Source: Sulfidibacterium sp036244975 (lineage in GTDB: Bacteria; Bacteroidota; Bacteroidia; Bacteroidales; F082). Taken from it: a stretch of 64,000 nucleotides of DNA. Within the stretch, counting starts at the first letter, position 1; each line of letters starts with the position of its first letter. The position numbers were made by a program, and so were the translations under genes. The stretch is from the NCBI GenBank assembly GCA_036244975.1, contig BTTE01000002.1, positions 1 to 64,000 of the forward strand. The letters are read 5' to 3'. Shown piece by piece: positions 8,306 to 18,346 of this stretch. The notes under the pieces were generated by a model that saw nothing but the letters and a program-made list of their open reading frames with translations, was not told where the DNA came from and made no database searches.

Positions 8306-9349
8306 ATGACCGAAAAAAACGCCATAAAAGCCCGGTTGCTGAAAATCCAGCGCATGTCCACAGAAGACGGACCGGGTATCCGCACAACCGTTTTCCTGAA
8401 AGGATGTACACTGCATTGTTCATGGTGCCATAATCCGGAGAGCATTTCGCCCAAACCACAACTGCAATGGCTTTCTTCCAACTGCATCGGCGGTCAGCTT
8501 TGTGTGGCGGCATGCCCGAATAATACTTTGTCTTATATTGATAATCAGATTGTTATTGACAGAAACATTTGCGAAGCCTGCGGAATTTGTGTGGAAGAGT
8601 GTCCCACAGGCGCACTGGAAATTATGGGACAGGATGTTACCGTGGAAGAGGTCGTCCGGGAAGTTTTGAAAGACAAAGCCTATTTTGAAAAATCCGGCGG
8701 CGGCATCACCGTTTCGGGCGGCGAACCTGTCATACAGGCCGCTTTTACAGCCGCATTTCTGAAAAAGATGAAAGAAAACGACATTCACACGGCGCTGGAT
8801 ACTTGTGGCGTGGGAACCTATGCTGCTTACGAGAAAATTTTGCCTTACACCGATTTGCTGCTTTACGACATCAAAGAAATCGACAGCAATAAACACAGGG
8901 AATTTACGGGAAGCCCCAACGAAAAAATCCTCAACAACCTGCTGACTATTTCAGAATGGATGAAAATCCACGGAAAGCCCAAAGAATTGTGGATAAGGAC
9001 GCCGGTAATTCCCAACGCCACCGACACGGAAGAAAACATTGCCGGTATCGGCAAATTCATTGCTGAAAACGACCTTCACCCCGACCGCTGGGAGCTTTGT
9101 GCGTTTAACAATCTGTGTAACGACAAATACCTGCGTCTCGGAACGCGTTGGGTTTTTGAGAAATATGATCTTCTCGAAGCAGAAAAACTGGATTATCTGA
9201 CGGAAATCGCCAGAAACTCAGGCGTAGGCGGCGAAAGGGTTTTGTGGACAGGTTCGGCAAAAACAGGAGAAGAGATTGTAAAAAATACCGGTAACGAACC
9301 GCTGCCCGTGGACTATTGCCGCATTACCGGTCTGCCGGATGAAGATTAA
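8306..9349 (+). CDS. Glycyl-radical enzyme activating enzyme (radical SAM)
   Basis: A 347-residue radical-SAM protein that would install the glycyl radical on the preceding enzyme. The SAM-cluster motif is CTLHCSWC (Cys34, Cys38, Cys41). An inserted ferredoxin-like domain follows at about residues 55-105, as in activases of non-PFL glycyl-radical enzymes. Its second motif is complete (Cys89, Cys92, Cys95, Cys99). The first has only Cys60, Cys66 and Cys70; the expected second cysteine is Gly63 (GGT, one base from TGT). GGGIT/SGGEP-type SAM-binding segments are present near residue 135. It starts 8 bp after the GRE stop, so the two are cotranscribed. Confidence 0.92.
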   Translation: MTEKNAIKARLLKIQRMSTEDGPGIRTTVFLKGCTLHCSWCHNPESISPKPQLQWLSSNCIGGQLCVAACPNNTLSYIDNQIVIDRNICEACGICVEECPTGALEIMGQDVTVEEVVREVLKDKAYFEKSGGGITVSGGEPVIQAAFTAAFLKKMKENDIHTALDTCGVGTYAAYEKILPYTDLLLYDIKEIDSNKHREFTGSPNEKILNNLLTISEWMKIHGKPKELWIRTPVIPNATDTEENIAGIGKFIAENDLHPDRWELCAFNNLCNDKYLRLGTRWVFEKYDLLEAEKLDYLTEIARNSGVGGERVLWTGSAKTGEEIVKNTGNEPLPVDYCRITGLPDED

Positions 9350-9416
9350 CCGGAAACAGGTTTTTATTTTAAAACAGAATAACATGACAAAACAACTTTT
9401 TGACACATAAACAAAA

Positions 9417-9460
9417 GCCCCGTTAGGGGCGAAACAATTACCGTGGGTTAAAACCCACGG
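9417..9460. repeat. REP-like double hairpin
   Basis: Two palindromes: GCCCC-GTTA-GGGGC (9417-9430) and a 9-bp stem CCGTGGGTT/AACCCACGG (9441-9460), followed by AATAAAAGAAA. A related unit with the same tail occurs at 15900-15930. The rest of the 9350-9565 gap shows no gene. The pattern is that of RAYT-mobilised REP elements; no T-run makes a terminator unlikely. Confidence 0.55.
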
Positions 9461-9565
9461 AATAAAAGAAACATCAACTATTTTGGCGGGATTTTGGAAT
9501 GCGAAGCCCAAAATCATGACAAAACATAAAAGGCAGGCAATCGATAGAATAATAAAATTGAACCC

Positions 9566-10420
9566 ATGAAAACAAAAAAACAATTCAGCCCCGAAGATAT
9601 CGAAGCTTTTAAACCGGAAAGCAAAGTCGGGTTGCTAACCACCGTCAATGAAGCCGGACTTCCGCATATCACGCTGATTACCACCATGCAGGCCAACGGC
9701 CCTGAAGAAGTCGTGTGGGGGCAGTTTACGGAAGGAAAAAGCAAAGAAAATGTACTGAAAAATCCCAAAACAGGCTTCCTCATTATGACCTTGGACAAAA
9801 ACCTGTGGCGTGGGAAAGCCCTCTGGCGGGAGTCGAAAAAAGAGGGGCCGGAATACGTTTATTTCAACAAACTGCCCATGTGGCGCTACAACTCCTATTT
9901 CGGCCTGCACACCATTCATTACATGGATTTGGTGGAAACCACGGAAAAAGCCGCTTTGCCCATAGCCGGAATTGTGCTGTCGGCACTGCTGACCAAATTT
10001 TCCAAAGCTGCCGCCAAAACCCAAAACGAAAAAGCCATTATGAACGAATGGACGGTAAAGTTGCTGAACAAACTCGACACGCTGAAATTCCTGTCGTATT
10101 TGGCGGAAGATGGTTTTCCGATTATTATTCCGCTGTTGCAATGTCAGGCAGCCGACAGCCGGCGGTTGGTATTTCATCCGGGTGCTTATGCCAGCGAACT
10201 GCTTTCCATAAAAGCAGGCACAGATGTGGCTGTTTTCGGCCTGACGCTGGCCATGCAGGATGTGCTGGTGCGCGGAAAATTTACCGGATACAAAAAGGTA
10301 CAAGCCATAAAACTCGGTAGTGTGGAAGTTGATTGGGTATATAATTCCATGCCACCGCTTGTGGGGCAAATTTACCCGCCGGTGGAAGTCAGGAGTGTGG
10401 AAGATTTTAGTGTCAAATAA
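9566..10420 (+). CDS. Tandem FMN-binding split-barrel (PNPOx-like) protein
   Basis: A 284-residue protein that appears to contain two pyridoxamine-5'-phosphate-oxidase-like split-barrel halves. The first, residues about 15-130, starts with KVGLLTTVNEAGLPHITLI. The second, about 170-270, starts with LKFLSYLAEDGFPIIIPLL. Each half has the family pattern of a strand, a turn naming the substrate-facing residue, then a strand. Such barrels bind FMN, F420 or haem and act as flavin-dependent reductases or oxidases. No signal peptide. It follows the GRE activase by 216 bp on the same strand and may reduce a product of that pathway or scavenge oxidants. Cofactor and reaction cannot be read from sequence. 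Confidence 0.7.
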   Translation: MKTKKQFSPEDIEAFKPESKVGLLTTVNEAGLPHITLITTMQANGPEEVVWGQFTEGKSKENVLKNPKTGFLIMTLDKNLWRGKALWRESKKEGPEYVYFNKLPMWRYNSYFGLHTIHYMDLVETTEKAALPIAGIVLSALLTKFSKAAAKTQNEKAIMNEWTVKLLNKLDTLKFLSYLAEDGFPIIIPLLQCQAADSRRLVFHPGAYASELLSIKAGTDVAVFGLTLAMQDVLVRGKFTGYKKVQAIKLGSVEVDWVYNSMPPLVGQIYPPVEVRSVEDFSVK

Positions 10421-10502
10421 GACATCATCCAACCGGCACAGGCAAATACTTACGCCGGTAATCCCGCTTGTAAAATTCTTGTACGCCGAACTTTCATAAG
10501 GC

Positions 10503-10516
10503 TGACTTGTGCCCTG
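10503..10516 (+). repeat. 14-bp direct repeat, right copy
   Basis: Second copy of TGACTTGTGCCCTG (see 4907-4920), preceded by CATAAGGC. It lies in the 254-bp gap 10421-10674. Confidence 0.45.
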
Positions 10517-10593
10517 ATGCAAACCTCCAATACTTGTCTTCGTTTACAACGGGAACGCTTTATTTCGGCATTTATAATGCCCCATGACACAAC

Positions 10594-10657
10594 CTGTATC
10601 ATACAATATCTGTATGGTTATTTATAAGACAGATGTTGTATTATACAATATTTGTAT
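10594..10657 (+). promoter_or_regulatory. Two tandem operator-like palindrome blocks
   Basis: Two 22-bp blocks, 10594-10615 and 10636-10657, differ at only three bases and start 42 bp apart (four helical turns). Each contains half-sites (C/T)TGTAT, ATACAA and (C/T)TGTAT separated by 1 and 3 nt, so each can be read as overlapping inverted repeats. The second block ends at the base before the -7 box, covering the spacer and -33 region. A bound protein would block transcription of the ATPase gene downstream. Confidence 0.65.
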
Positions 10658-10665
10658 TATCTTTG
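10658..10665 (+). promoter_or_regulatory. -7 promoter box TATCTTTG
   Basis: Exact TAnnTTTG match abutting the second operator-like block and 9 bp before the ATG at 10675. The layout is the same as that of the other ATPase gene at 3346. Confidence 0.6.
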
Positions 10666-10674
10666 TCAGAAAAC

Positions 10675-11802
10675 ATGGAAACCATGACGCAATTACAAGT
10701 AGGGAAACCCGTTAAAGGCAGGCAGTTGATTGGCAGGGAAAAGGAGATATTAACTATCAGCAAACTGTTGTTACAAGGGCAAAGTGTGGTTATCATTGCT
10801 CCTAGAAGGTTTGGGAAAACCTCTTTAACACTTGAAATCTTAAACAGATTAAAAAACCAGGATACATATACTGCCTATATTGATGTATTTGTTACCCCCG
10901 ATTTGGAATTACTCTCCCGCAAAATTACCGAAGATGTTTTAAACAACAGGAAACTGGGGAAAGTTTTCAAAAAAATTACCGGAAATATTGTGGAAGTGTT
11001 TCGAAATGTTGAACTAAAGCAAACCATTGAAAGTTTTGAGTTTATCCTGAAATACAGCTCACCCAATCCTGACGTTTGGGAACTATTCTCCGAAAGCCTT
11101 GATTTTATTGAAAATTATCCAAAAAAATATGGCAAAAAGATGATTTGTGCGTTTGATGAGTTTGGCGACATTAAAAAACTCGATGGGGATAAAATTGTTA
11201 AACTGGTCAGATCGAAAATCCAGTTGCAGGATCATGCAGCTTATATTTTCTCCGGAAGTTACGAATCGGTAATGGAAACTCTTTTTGTAAAACAAAATTC
11301 CCCATTTTTCCGCTTTGCAAGGATTATTCATCTCGGCTACATCGGCAGGAATGAGTTTAAAAAATATATACTTGCCACTCTGTCTGATAATAACATCGTT
11401 TCCAACGAAAAATTTATTGATGAGATATTGAATTTTACCCACGGGCATCCGTATTATACACAGCTTATTCTTCAACAAATTTTACTGAATAAATCAACCG
11501 GATTAAATCAAAAAAATTCTTCGCTGACCGGTGTTTTGCAACAACTTCTTATTATTGAAAACAATTACCTTGAAAAGCAATGGGAGGATATCAGCAGAAG
11601 CCGTGAGCTGATCCAGACTTTAATAGCAGTTGTTAAATACAGGAAATCGCTGTATTCACATCTTGACACCAAAAAGGTAAATCCGGGCAGGGCTTTGAAA
11701 AAACTTTCCGGGTCAGGTATATTATTCCGGGAAAACAACGGCTATCATTTATCTGACCCGTTGTTTGAATTATGGATAAAAGAAAAAATTATCCATAGTT
11801 AG
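10675..11802 (+). CDS. Archaeal-type AAA ATPase (PF01637-like)
   Basis: A 375-residue P-loop ATPase resembling the archaeal ATPase/STAND-like group. IGRE at residues 19-22 is the usual family opening. Walker A is APRRFGKTS (42-50), with a Walker B-like MICAFDEFGD near residue 155. The C-terminal 100 residues look like a winged helix ending LFELWIKEKI, a common DNA-binding tail in this group. I moved the start from an upstream in-frame TTG to the ATG at 10675 because the promoter overlaps the upstream segment. Biological role is not established for the family. It separates the GRE cassette from the GMC oxidoreductase and has its own regulated promoter, so it is probably not part of either pathway. 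Confidence 0.8.
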   Translation: METMTQLQVGKPVKGRQLIGREKEILTISKLLLQGQSVVIIAPRRFGKTSLTLEILNRLKNQDTYTAYIDVFVTPDLELLSRKITEDVLNNRKLGKVFKKITGNIVEVFRNVELKQTIESFEFILKYSSPNPDVWELFSESLDFIENYPKKYGKKMICAFDEFGDIKKLDGDKIVKLVRSKIQLQDHAAYIFSGSYESVMETLFVKQNSPFFRFARIIHLGYIGRNEFKKYILATLSDNNIVSNEKFIDEILNFTHGHPYYTQLILQQILLNKSTGLNQKNSSLTGVLQQLLIIENNYLEKQWEDISRSRELIQTLIAVVKYRKSLYSHLDTKKVNPGRALKKLSGSGILFRENNGYHLSDPLFELWIKEKIIHS

Positions 11803-11877
11803 ACGATTGGCGTATGTTTTTAACGCGTGTCAGTATATTCCATACTTTTTTAACTTTACTGCAAAATTAATCTCCTC

Positions 11878-13467
11878 ATGAGCAAACAAACGGAAACATA
11901 CGATTACGTCATCATCGGCTCCGGCTTTGGCGGGTCGGTGTCGGCACTGCGCCTGAGCGAAAAAGGCTACAAAGTGCTGGTCATTGAAAAAGGAAAATGG
12001 TGGAGACCGGAAGATTTTCCCGAAACTAACTGGCACCTGCGCAAATGGATGTGGCTGCCGGCCTTCCGGTTTTTTGGATTTTTCAAGATGACATTTCTGC
12101 GGCATGTGGGCATTCTGAGTGGCGTAGGCGTGGGCGGCGGCTCACTGGTGTATGCTAATACACTTCCGCGACCAAAAAAGGCATTCTTTGATACCGGTAG
12201 CTGGGCAGGTCTTACCGACTGGCATAAAGAGCTGGAACCTCACTATCAAACAGCTGAAAAAATGCTGGGTGCTACCCGCAACCCCAGGCTTTTTGATGCC
12301 GACCTGGCGCTGAAACAAGTGGCTACGGAAATGGGACTCGACAAAAAATTTGAAGCGACCGACGTGGCTGTTTTCTTCGGTGAGCCGGAAGTTAAGGTTC
12401 CCGATCCGTTTTTTTACGGCAAAGGTCCCGAACGGACGGGCTGTATCCACTGCGGAGGCTGTATGACGGGCTGCCGTTACAATGCCAAAAACACGCTTGA
12501 TAAAAACTACCTCTACCTTGCCAGAAAAACAGGTGCCGAAGTGCTGGCCGAACGAAAAGTAACCGATGTGCGTCCTACCGGTAAAGCCGATGGTTCGGAT
12601 GGCTATCTGATTACTTTCAAAAAATCTACCGGTGTACTTTTCAGCAGAAAGAAGCAGGTGAAAACCAAAAATGTGATTTTTTCCGGCGGGGTACTTGGAA
12701 CGGTTCGCCTGTTGCTCAACATGAAAAAGAAAAGCCTTCCCCATCTGAGCAATAAGGTAGGCGATGACATCCGCACCAACAACGAAAGCCTTATTCTGGT
12801 GCACTCACGCGAAAGAAAACAGGACTTCTCCAAAGGAGTTGCCATCGGTTCCATCTTCCCGCCTGACAAAGACTCGCATGTGGAACCGGTACGTTATGGC
12901 TCTGGTTCGGGATTTTTCAAACTTATGGGTGTCCCGCTGACTTTCGGTAAAAATGCCGGAGTAAGAATCGGCAAACTTCTGAGGCACCTGGTCCGTCATC
13001 CGGTTTCGTGGCTGCGGATTTATTTCTCCAAAAATTTTGCGGAAGAATCGGTCATCCTGTTGTTTATGCAACACCTCGACAGCACATTACGTTTTAAACG
13101 GGGATGGTTCAATCTAAATTCCACGATTTCCACCGGAAAAGCGCCGACATCGTTCATCCCGAAAGCCAAAGAACTTGCCGACAGAACCGCAGGAATTATT
13201 AAAGGGAAACCATTTGTAATGACCACCGAAGCACTTTTCGGTATTCCCACCACGGCACATATCCTTGGCGGCTCCGTCATTGGCGATTCCCCCGAAACCG
13301 GTGTCATTGACAAACAGCACAAAGTTTTCGGTTACCAAAACATGTACGTATGTGATGGCTCGGCCATTTCTGCCAATCCGGGGGTCAATCCATCACTTAC
13401 CATTACGGCCATGACGGAAAGAGCCATGAGCTTTATTGATAGAAAAAATGAAACTCCACCGGTTTAA
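11878..13467 (+). CDS. GMC-family FAD oxidoreductase (cholesterol-oxidase-like)
   Basis: A 529-residue flavoprotein. The N-terminal dinucleotide-binding motif is GSGFGGS (residues 17-23), followed by the GMC signature GVGVGGGSLVYANT near residue 85. The C-terminal region carries HILGGSVIGDSPETG and NPGVNPSLTITA, typical of cholesterol-oxidase-like GMC members that oxidise alcohols or steroid-type substrates. A cysteine cluster CIHCGGCMTGC near residue 190 (C-x2-C-x2-C-x3-C) has the spacing of an iron-sulfur site; I recall similar cysteines in ChoD-type proteins, so they are probably a family feature. Substrate unknown. It could act on a product of the GRE cassette, but it lies behind a separate ATPase gene, so any link is speculative. 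Confidence 0.8.
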   Translation: MSKQTETYDYVIIGSGFGGSVSALRLSEKGYKVLVIEKGKWWRPEDFPETNWHLRKWMWLPAFRFFGFFKMTFLRHVGILSGVGVGGGSLVYANTLPRPKKAFFDTGSWAGLTDWHKELEPHYQTAEKMLGATRNPRLFDADLALKQVATEMGLDKKFEATDVAVFFGEPEVKVPDPFFYGKGPERTGCIHCGGCMTGCRYNAKNTLDKNYLYLARKTGAEVLAERKVTDVRPTGKADGSDGYLITFKKSTGVLFSRKKQVKTKNVIFSGGVLGTVRLLLNMKKKSLPHLSNKVGDDIRTNNESLILVHSRERKQDFSKGVAIGSIFPPDKDSHVEPVRYGSGSGFFKLMGVPLTFGKNAGVRIGKLLRHLVRHPVSWLRIYFSKNFAEESVILLFMQHLDSTLRFKRGWFNLNSTISTGKAPTSFIPKAKELADRTAGIIKGKPFVMTTEALFGIPTTAHILGGSVIGDSPETGVIDKQHKVFGYQNMYVCDGSAISANPGVNPSLTITAMTERAMSFIDRKNETPPV

Positions 13468-13538
13468 TGTTTTGTTTTCGCGGTCAAAACAAACTTTACA
13501 GGCTGTGGCATCCTATTAGTATTAGATTTTGGTGATGA

Positions 13539-13895
13539 ATGGGTTGTACCGGGATTGAGTCAGATCACAAAAAGCGCCATGTATATTTAGATTTGAAGTA
13601 TAAGACTGATTATTACGAGGACCCGGACACATTAGAGCCGGCAAAGCTTTACGATCATACAGAAATCAGGGTGTGGCGTCATTTGGATATCTTGCACTAT
13701 CAATCTTATGTAAGGTGTAAGATACCAAGGGTATTATGCAGAGATGGCAAAGTTAAGCAGATAGCTATAGGCCGGGCCGGGAAACACGACCATCATACTT
13801 ATCATTTTGAGATTAGGATTATCGATTTGTCAAAGGCCACAAAAAATCAGACCAAGACAGCAGAGTTTATGAATTGTGGTTTTCGGTTGGTCTAA
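13539..13895 (+). pseudogene. ISL3-family transposase remnant (N-terminal part)
   Basis: A 118-residue open frame matching the N-terminal region of ISL3-type transposases: HVYLDLKYKTDYYED, then WRHLDILHYQSYVRCKIPRV and a C-terminal ATKNQTKTAEFMNCGF. The zinc-finger cysteines expected before WRHL are not evident, and the catalytic DDE region (about 280 more residues) is missing. No inverted repeats bracket it. It is therefore a decayed fragment of an insertion sequence left between the GMC oxidoreductase and mutA. Confidence 0.65.
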
Positions 13896-13982
13896 AGTAC
13901 TCCCCATCTTTCAGACAGCGAATTGACCTTTCTAAATCTGTGAATTTTATAACACTCCCGCCTTTCACTGCCGCTTTTATGC

Positions 13983-13990
13983 TATTTTTG
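13983..13990 (+). promoter_or_regulatory. -7 promoter box TATTTTTG
   Basis: TAnnTTTG match 27 bp before the mutA ATG at 14018. It fixes the gene start, since the open frame extends upstream through the promoter and into the transposase remnant. Confidence 0.6.
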
Positions 13991-14017
13991 CCATGGAAAA
14001 ACAGAAGACCAGGTCAA

Positions 14018-15883
14018 ATGGAAAAGGAAAAATTATTTACTGAATTTACTCCGGTAGCTCCAGCCGAATGGAAAGAAAAAATCTTGCATGACCTCAAAGG
14101 AACCGACTACGATAAGAAACTGGTCTGGCACACCGATGAAGGCTTTGATGTGCAGCCGTTTTATCAGCAGGAGCATATTGCTTCATTGAAACATCTGCAA
14201 CTGCTACCCGGGAAGTTCCCGTTTGTCCGTGGAAAAAATACAGGCGGAAACAAATGGCAGATAAACCAGATTGTTAAAGTAAAAGATTTGGCGGAAGCCA
14301 ACAAAAAAGCACGGGCAGCACTTGAAAATGGCGCCGACTCGCTGACTTTTGCTTCCAATAATCCTACTACATTGGATGACAAAGTGCCGGAAAAGCTGCT
14401 GCAACACATCGACGGCGAAAAGGTTATGCTGCATTTTAAAACAGCCTTTCCGGTCAGTTTATTACAAAACCTCCAAAAGTTTGTTCAAAAAAGTGGATGG
14501 AATCCTGAAAAAATAACCGGCTCGGTATACAATGACCCGTTGGCTTATTTTACGCTGCACGGAGAGTTTCAGGATGAGAAACCTTTTGCTTTGCTCTCGC
14601 AAAGTTTGAAAGCGGCTTCCGGACTTCCGGCTTTTCGCACCATCACGGTGGACGGCACAATTTTTCACAATGCCGGCGCTACCACGGTGAGTGAAATGGC
14701 TTTCGCGTTAAGCGTGGGGAGTTATTATATGCAACGGTTTACAGATGAGGTGTTTTCTGCCGATGAGGTCGCCGGACGAATACAGTTTAGTCTCGCTGTG
14801 GGATCTGATTATTTCATGGAAATTGCCAAATTCCGTGCGTTCCGTTACCTGTGGGCACAAATTCTGAAAGCTTACGGCGTGAAAGAAGAAAACGCAGCCG
14901 CCTCTGTTCAGGCAGTAAGTGCTTTCCGCAACAAAACCGTTTACGACCCTTACGTGAATATGCTGCGCACCACCACCGAAACCATGTCAGCCATTCTCGG
15001 CGGAGCCGATATGATTACCGTGTTACCGTTTGATTTGGCTTACGAAACACCAACGGAAATGGCCAACAGAATTGCCCGTAACCAACAGTTAATCTTAAAA
15101 GAAGAATCTTATTTTGATAAAGTTACTGATCCGGCTGCAGGCTCTTACTACATCGAAAACTTAACCACCAGTCTTATCGAAAAAAGCTGGGAGTTGTTTC
15201 TGAAAACCGATGACCTCGGCGGCTACCTCGAAGCTTTTAAAAAAGGTTTTGTTCAGGATCGGATTGAAAAAGAAGCCCGGAAAAAAGATGCCGGTATTGC
15301 CCGGCGAAAAGTCTCGATTTTGGGAGTCAACCAGTTTCCAAATATTACTGAACATATTGATAAAGCGTTCAACCCGGATATTTTTGAGCTGGAAAAAGTA
15401 GTGCAAAAACAACCGATAAGACCGTTACGTATTTACAGAGCTGCTGCGGCTTTTGAAACCCTGCGTTATGCCACCGACCGCTTTGCGCAAAAGCATCACC
15501 GGCCAAAAGTGTGGATATTTACTTTTGGCGATATGGCTATGCGCCGGGCACGGGCACAGTTTGCGGAGAATTTCTTTGGCTGTATCGGATACGAAATTCT
15601 AAATAATCCGGGATTTACCACCGTGGAAGAAGGTATTGCCGCGGCCAAAAAAGAAAAACCCGAAATTGTGGTGCTTTGCAGCGATGACAAAACTTATGAG
15701 GAAGTTGCCCTGACGATTTTTGAAAAACTAAAAGACGAAACGATTGTGGTGCTGGCCGGTTATCCCGAACCGCTGGTGGAAAAATTAAAAGCAGAAGGGA
15801 TGAAACATTTTATCCATGTCAGAAGCAATGTACTGAAAGGGCTGGAGAAGTTTAACGAAGTACTTCAAGTGAATAATAAATAA
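14018..15883 (+). CDS. mutA: Methylmalonyl-CoA mutase, small subunit
   Basis: The non-catalytic small subunit (621 aa) of adenosylcobalamin-dependent methylmalonyl-CoA mutase, which interconverts succinyl-CoA and methylmalonyl-CoA. The TIM-barrel region (residues about 30-460) has the family stretch ATTVSEMAFALSVGSYYM and the late motif DPAAGSYYIENLT. The C-terminal part looks like a degenerate cobalamin-binding fold without the DxHxxG histidine, as expected for this subunit. The start at 14018 (MEKEKLFTEF) gives the usual length and lies just downstream of a good promoter. mutB follows 52 bp later; together they form the heterodimer used by Bacteroidota for propionate production or use. Confidence 0.93.
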   Translation: MEKEKLFTEFTPVAPAEWKEKILHDLKGTDYDKKLVWHTDEGFDVQPFYQQEHIASLKHLQLLPGKFPFVRGKNTGGNKWQINQIVKVKDLAEANKKARAALENGADSLTFASNNPTTLDDKVPEKLLQHIDGEKVMLHFKTAFPVSLLQNLQKFVQKSGWNPEKITGSVYNDPLAYFTLHGEFQDEKPFALLSQSLKAASGLPAFRTITVDGTIFHNAGATTVSEMAFALSVGSYYMQRFTDEVFSADEVAGRIQFSLAVGSDYFMEIAKFRAFRYLWAQILKAYGVKEENAAASVQAVSAFRNKTVYDPYVNMLRTTTETMSAILGGADMITVLPFDLAYETPTEMANRIARNQQLILKEESYFDKVTDPAAGSYYIENLTTSLIEKSWELFLKTDDLGGYLEAFKKGFVQDRIEKEARKKDAGIARRKVSILGVNQFPNITEHIDKAFNPDIFELEKVVQKQPIRPLRIYRAAAAFETLRYATDRFAQKHHRPKVWIFTFGDMAMRRARAQFAENFFGCIGYEILNNPGFTTVEEGIAAAKKEKPEIVVLCSDDKTYEEVALTIFEKLKDETIVVLAGYPEPLVEKLKAEGMKHFIHVRSNVLKGLEKFNEVLQVNNK

Positions 15884-15899
15884 TGTAGAATATTTATAG

Positions 15900-15919
15900 C
15901 CTCGGGTTTTAACCCGGGG
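15900..15919. repeat. Palindrome between mutA and mutB
   Basis: Nine-base-pair stem with one G-T pair (CCTCGGGTT/AACCCGGGG, two-base loop), followed by TATAAAAGAAA. Closely related to the hairpin at 9441-9460, including the A-rich tail, so it is another copy of the same REP-like element, here inside an operon. Confidence 0.55.
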
Positions 15920-15935
15920 TATAAAAGAAATAAAC

Positions 15936-18077
<2,142 letters not shown>

Positions 18078-18082
18078 TCCGT

Positions 18083-18175
18083 CCCCATTGCGAGCCCGGT
18101 GCGGAAGGTTTGTGTGTTAGCGCGAAGCAATCTTTCGAAAAATGCCTGACCTTATAAACAGATTGCTTCAGCCTC
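18083..18175. repeat. Interspersed ATTGCGAG/AGATTGCTTC repeat
   Basis: Starts CATTGCGAGCCCGG and contains GCGAAGCAATCT, answered about 35 bp later by AGATTGCTTC. The arms can pair into a long imperfect hairpin. This type of CATTGCGAG...GAAGCAATCT element recurs between genes in many Bacteroidota genomes (recollection). The rest of the 18078-18346 gap holds the promoter at 18246. Confidence 0.5.
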
Positions 18176-18245
18176 AAATTTATCTCATTCAATAATCATT
18201 TCGTGGAACCATAATAATTGTCCCCAATCACACCCCTCCTTTGCC

Positions 18246-18253
18246 TATTTTTG
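18246..18253 (+). promoter_or_regulatory. -7 promoter box TATTTTTG
   Basis: TAnnTTTG match upstream of the 18347 gene, implying a leader of about 85 nt. Confidence 0.5.
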
Positions 18254-18346
18254 CATGGCGGCTTTTTCAAAAGAAAGTCATTTCAGCATAACCGTATTAA
18301 AACATTTTCCGGAAACTACCGGAGTTCATAGAGATAATATTTTACT

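Noticed and set aside
9635..10522. 295-codon minus-strand open frame opposite the FMN-barrel gene
   Set aside because: Shadow frame; the plus-strand protein shows family motifs and this one does not.
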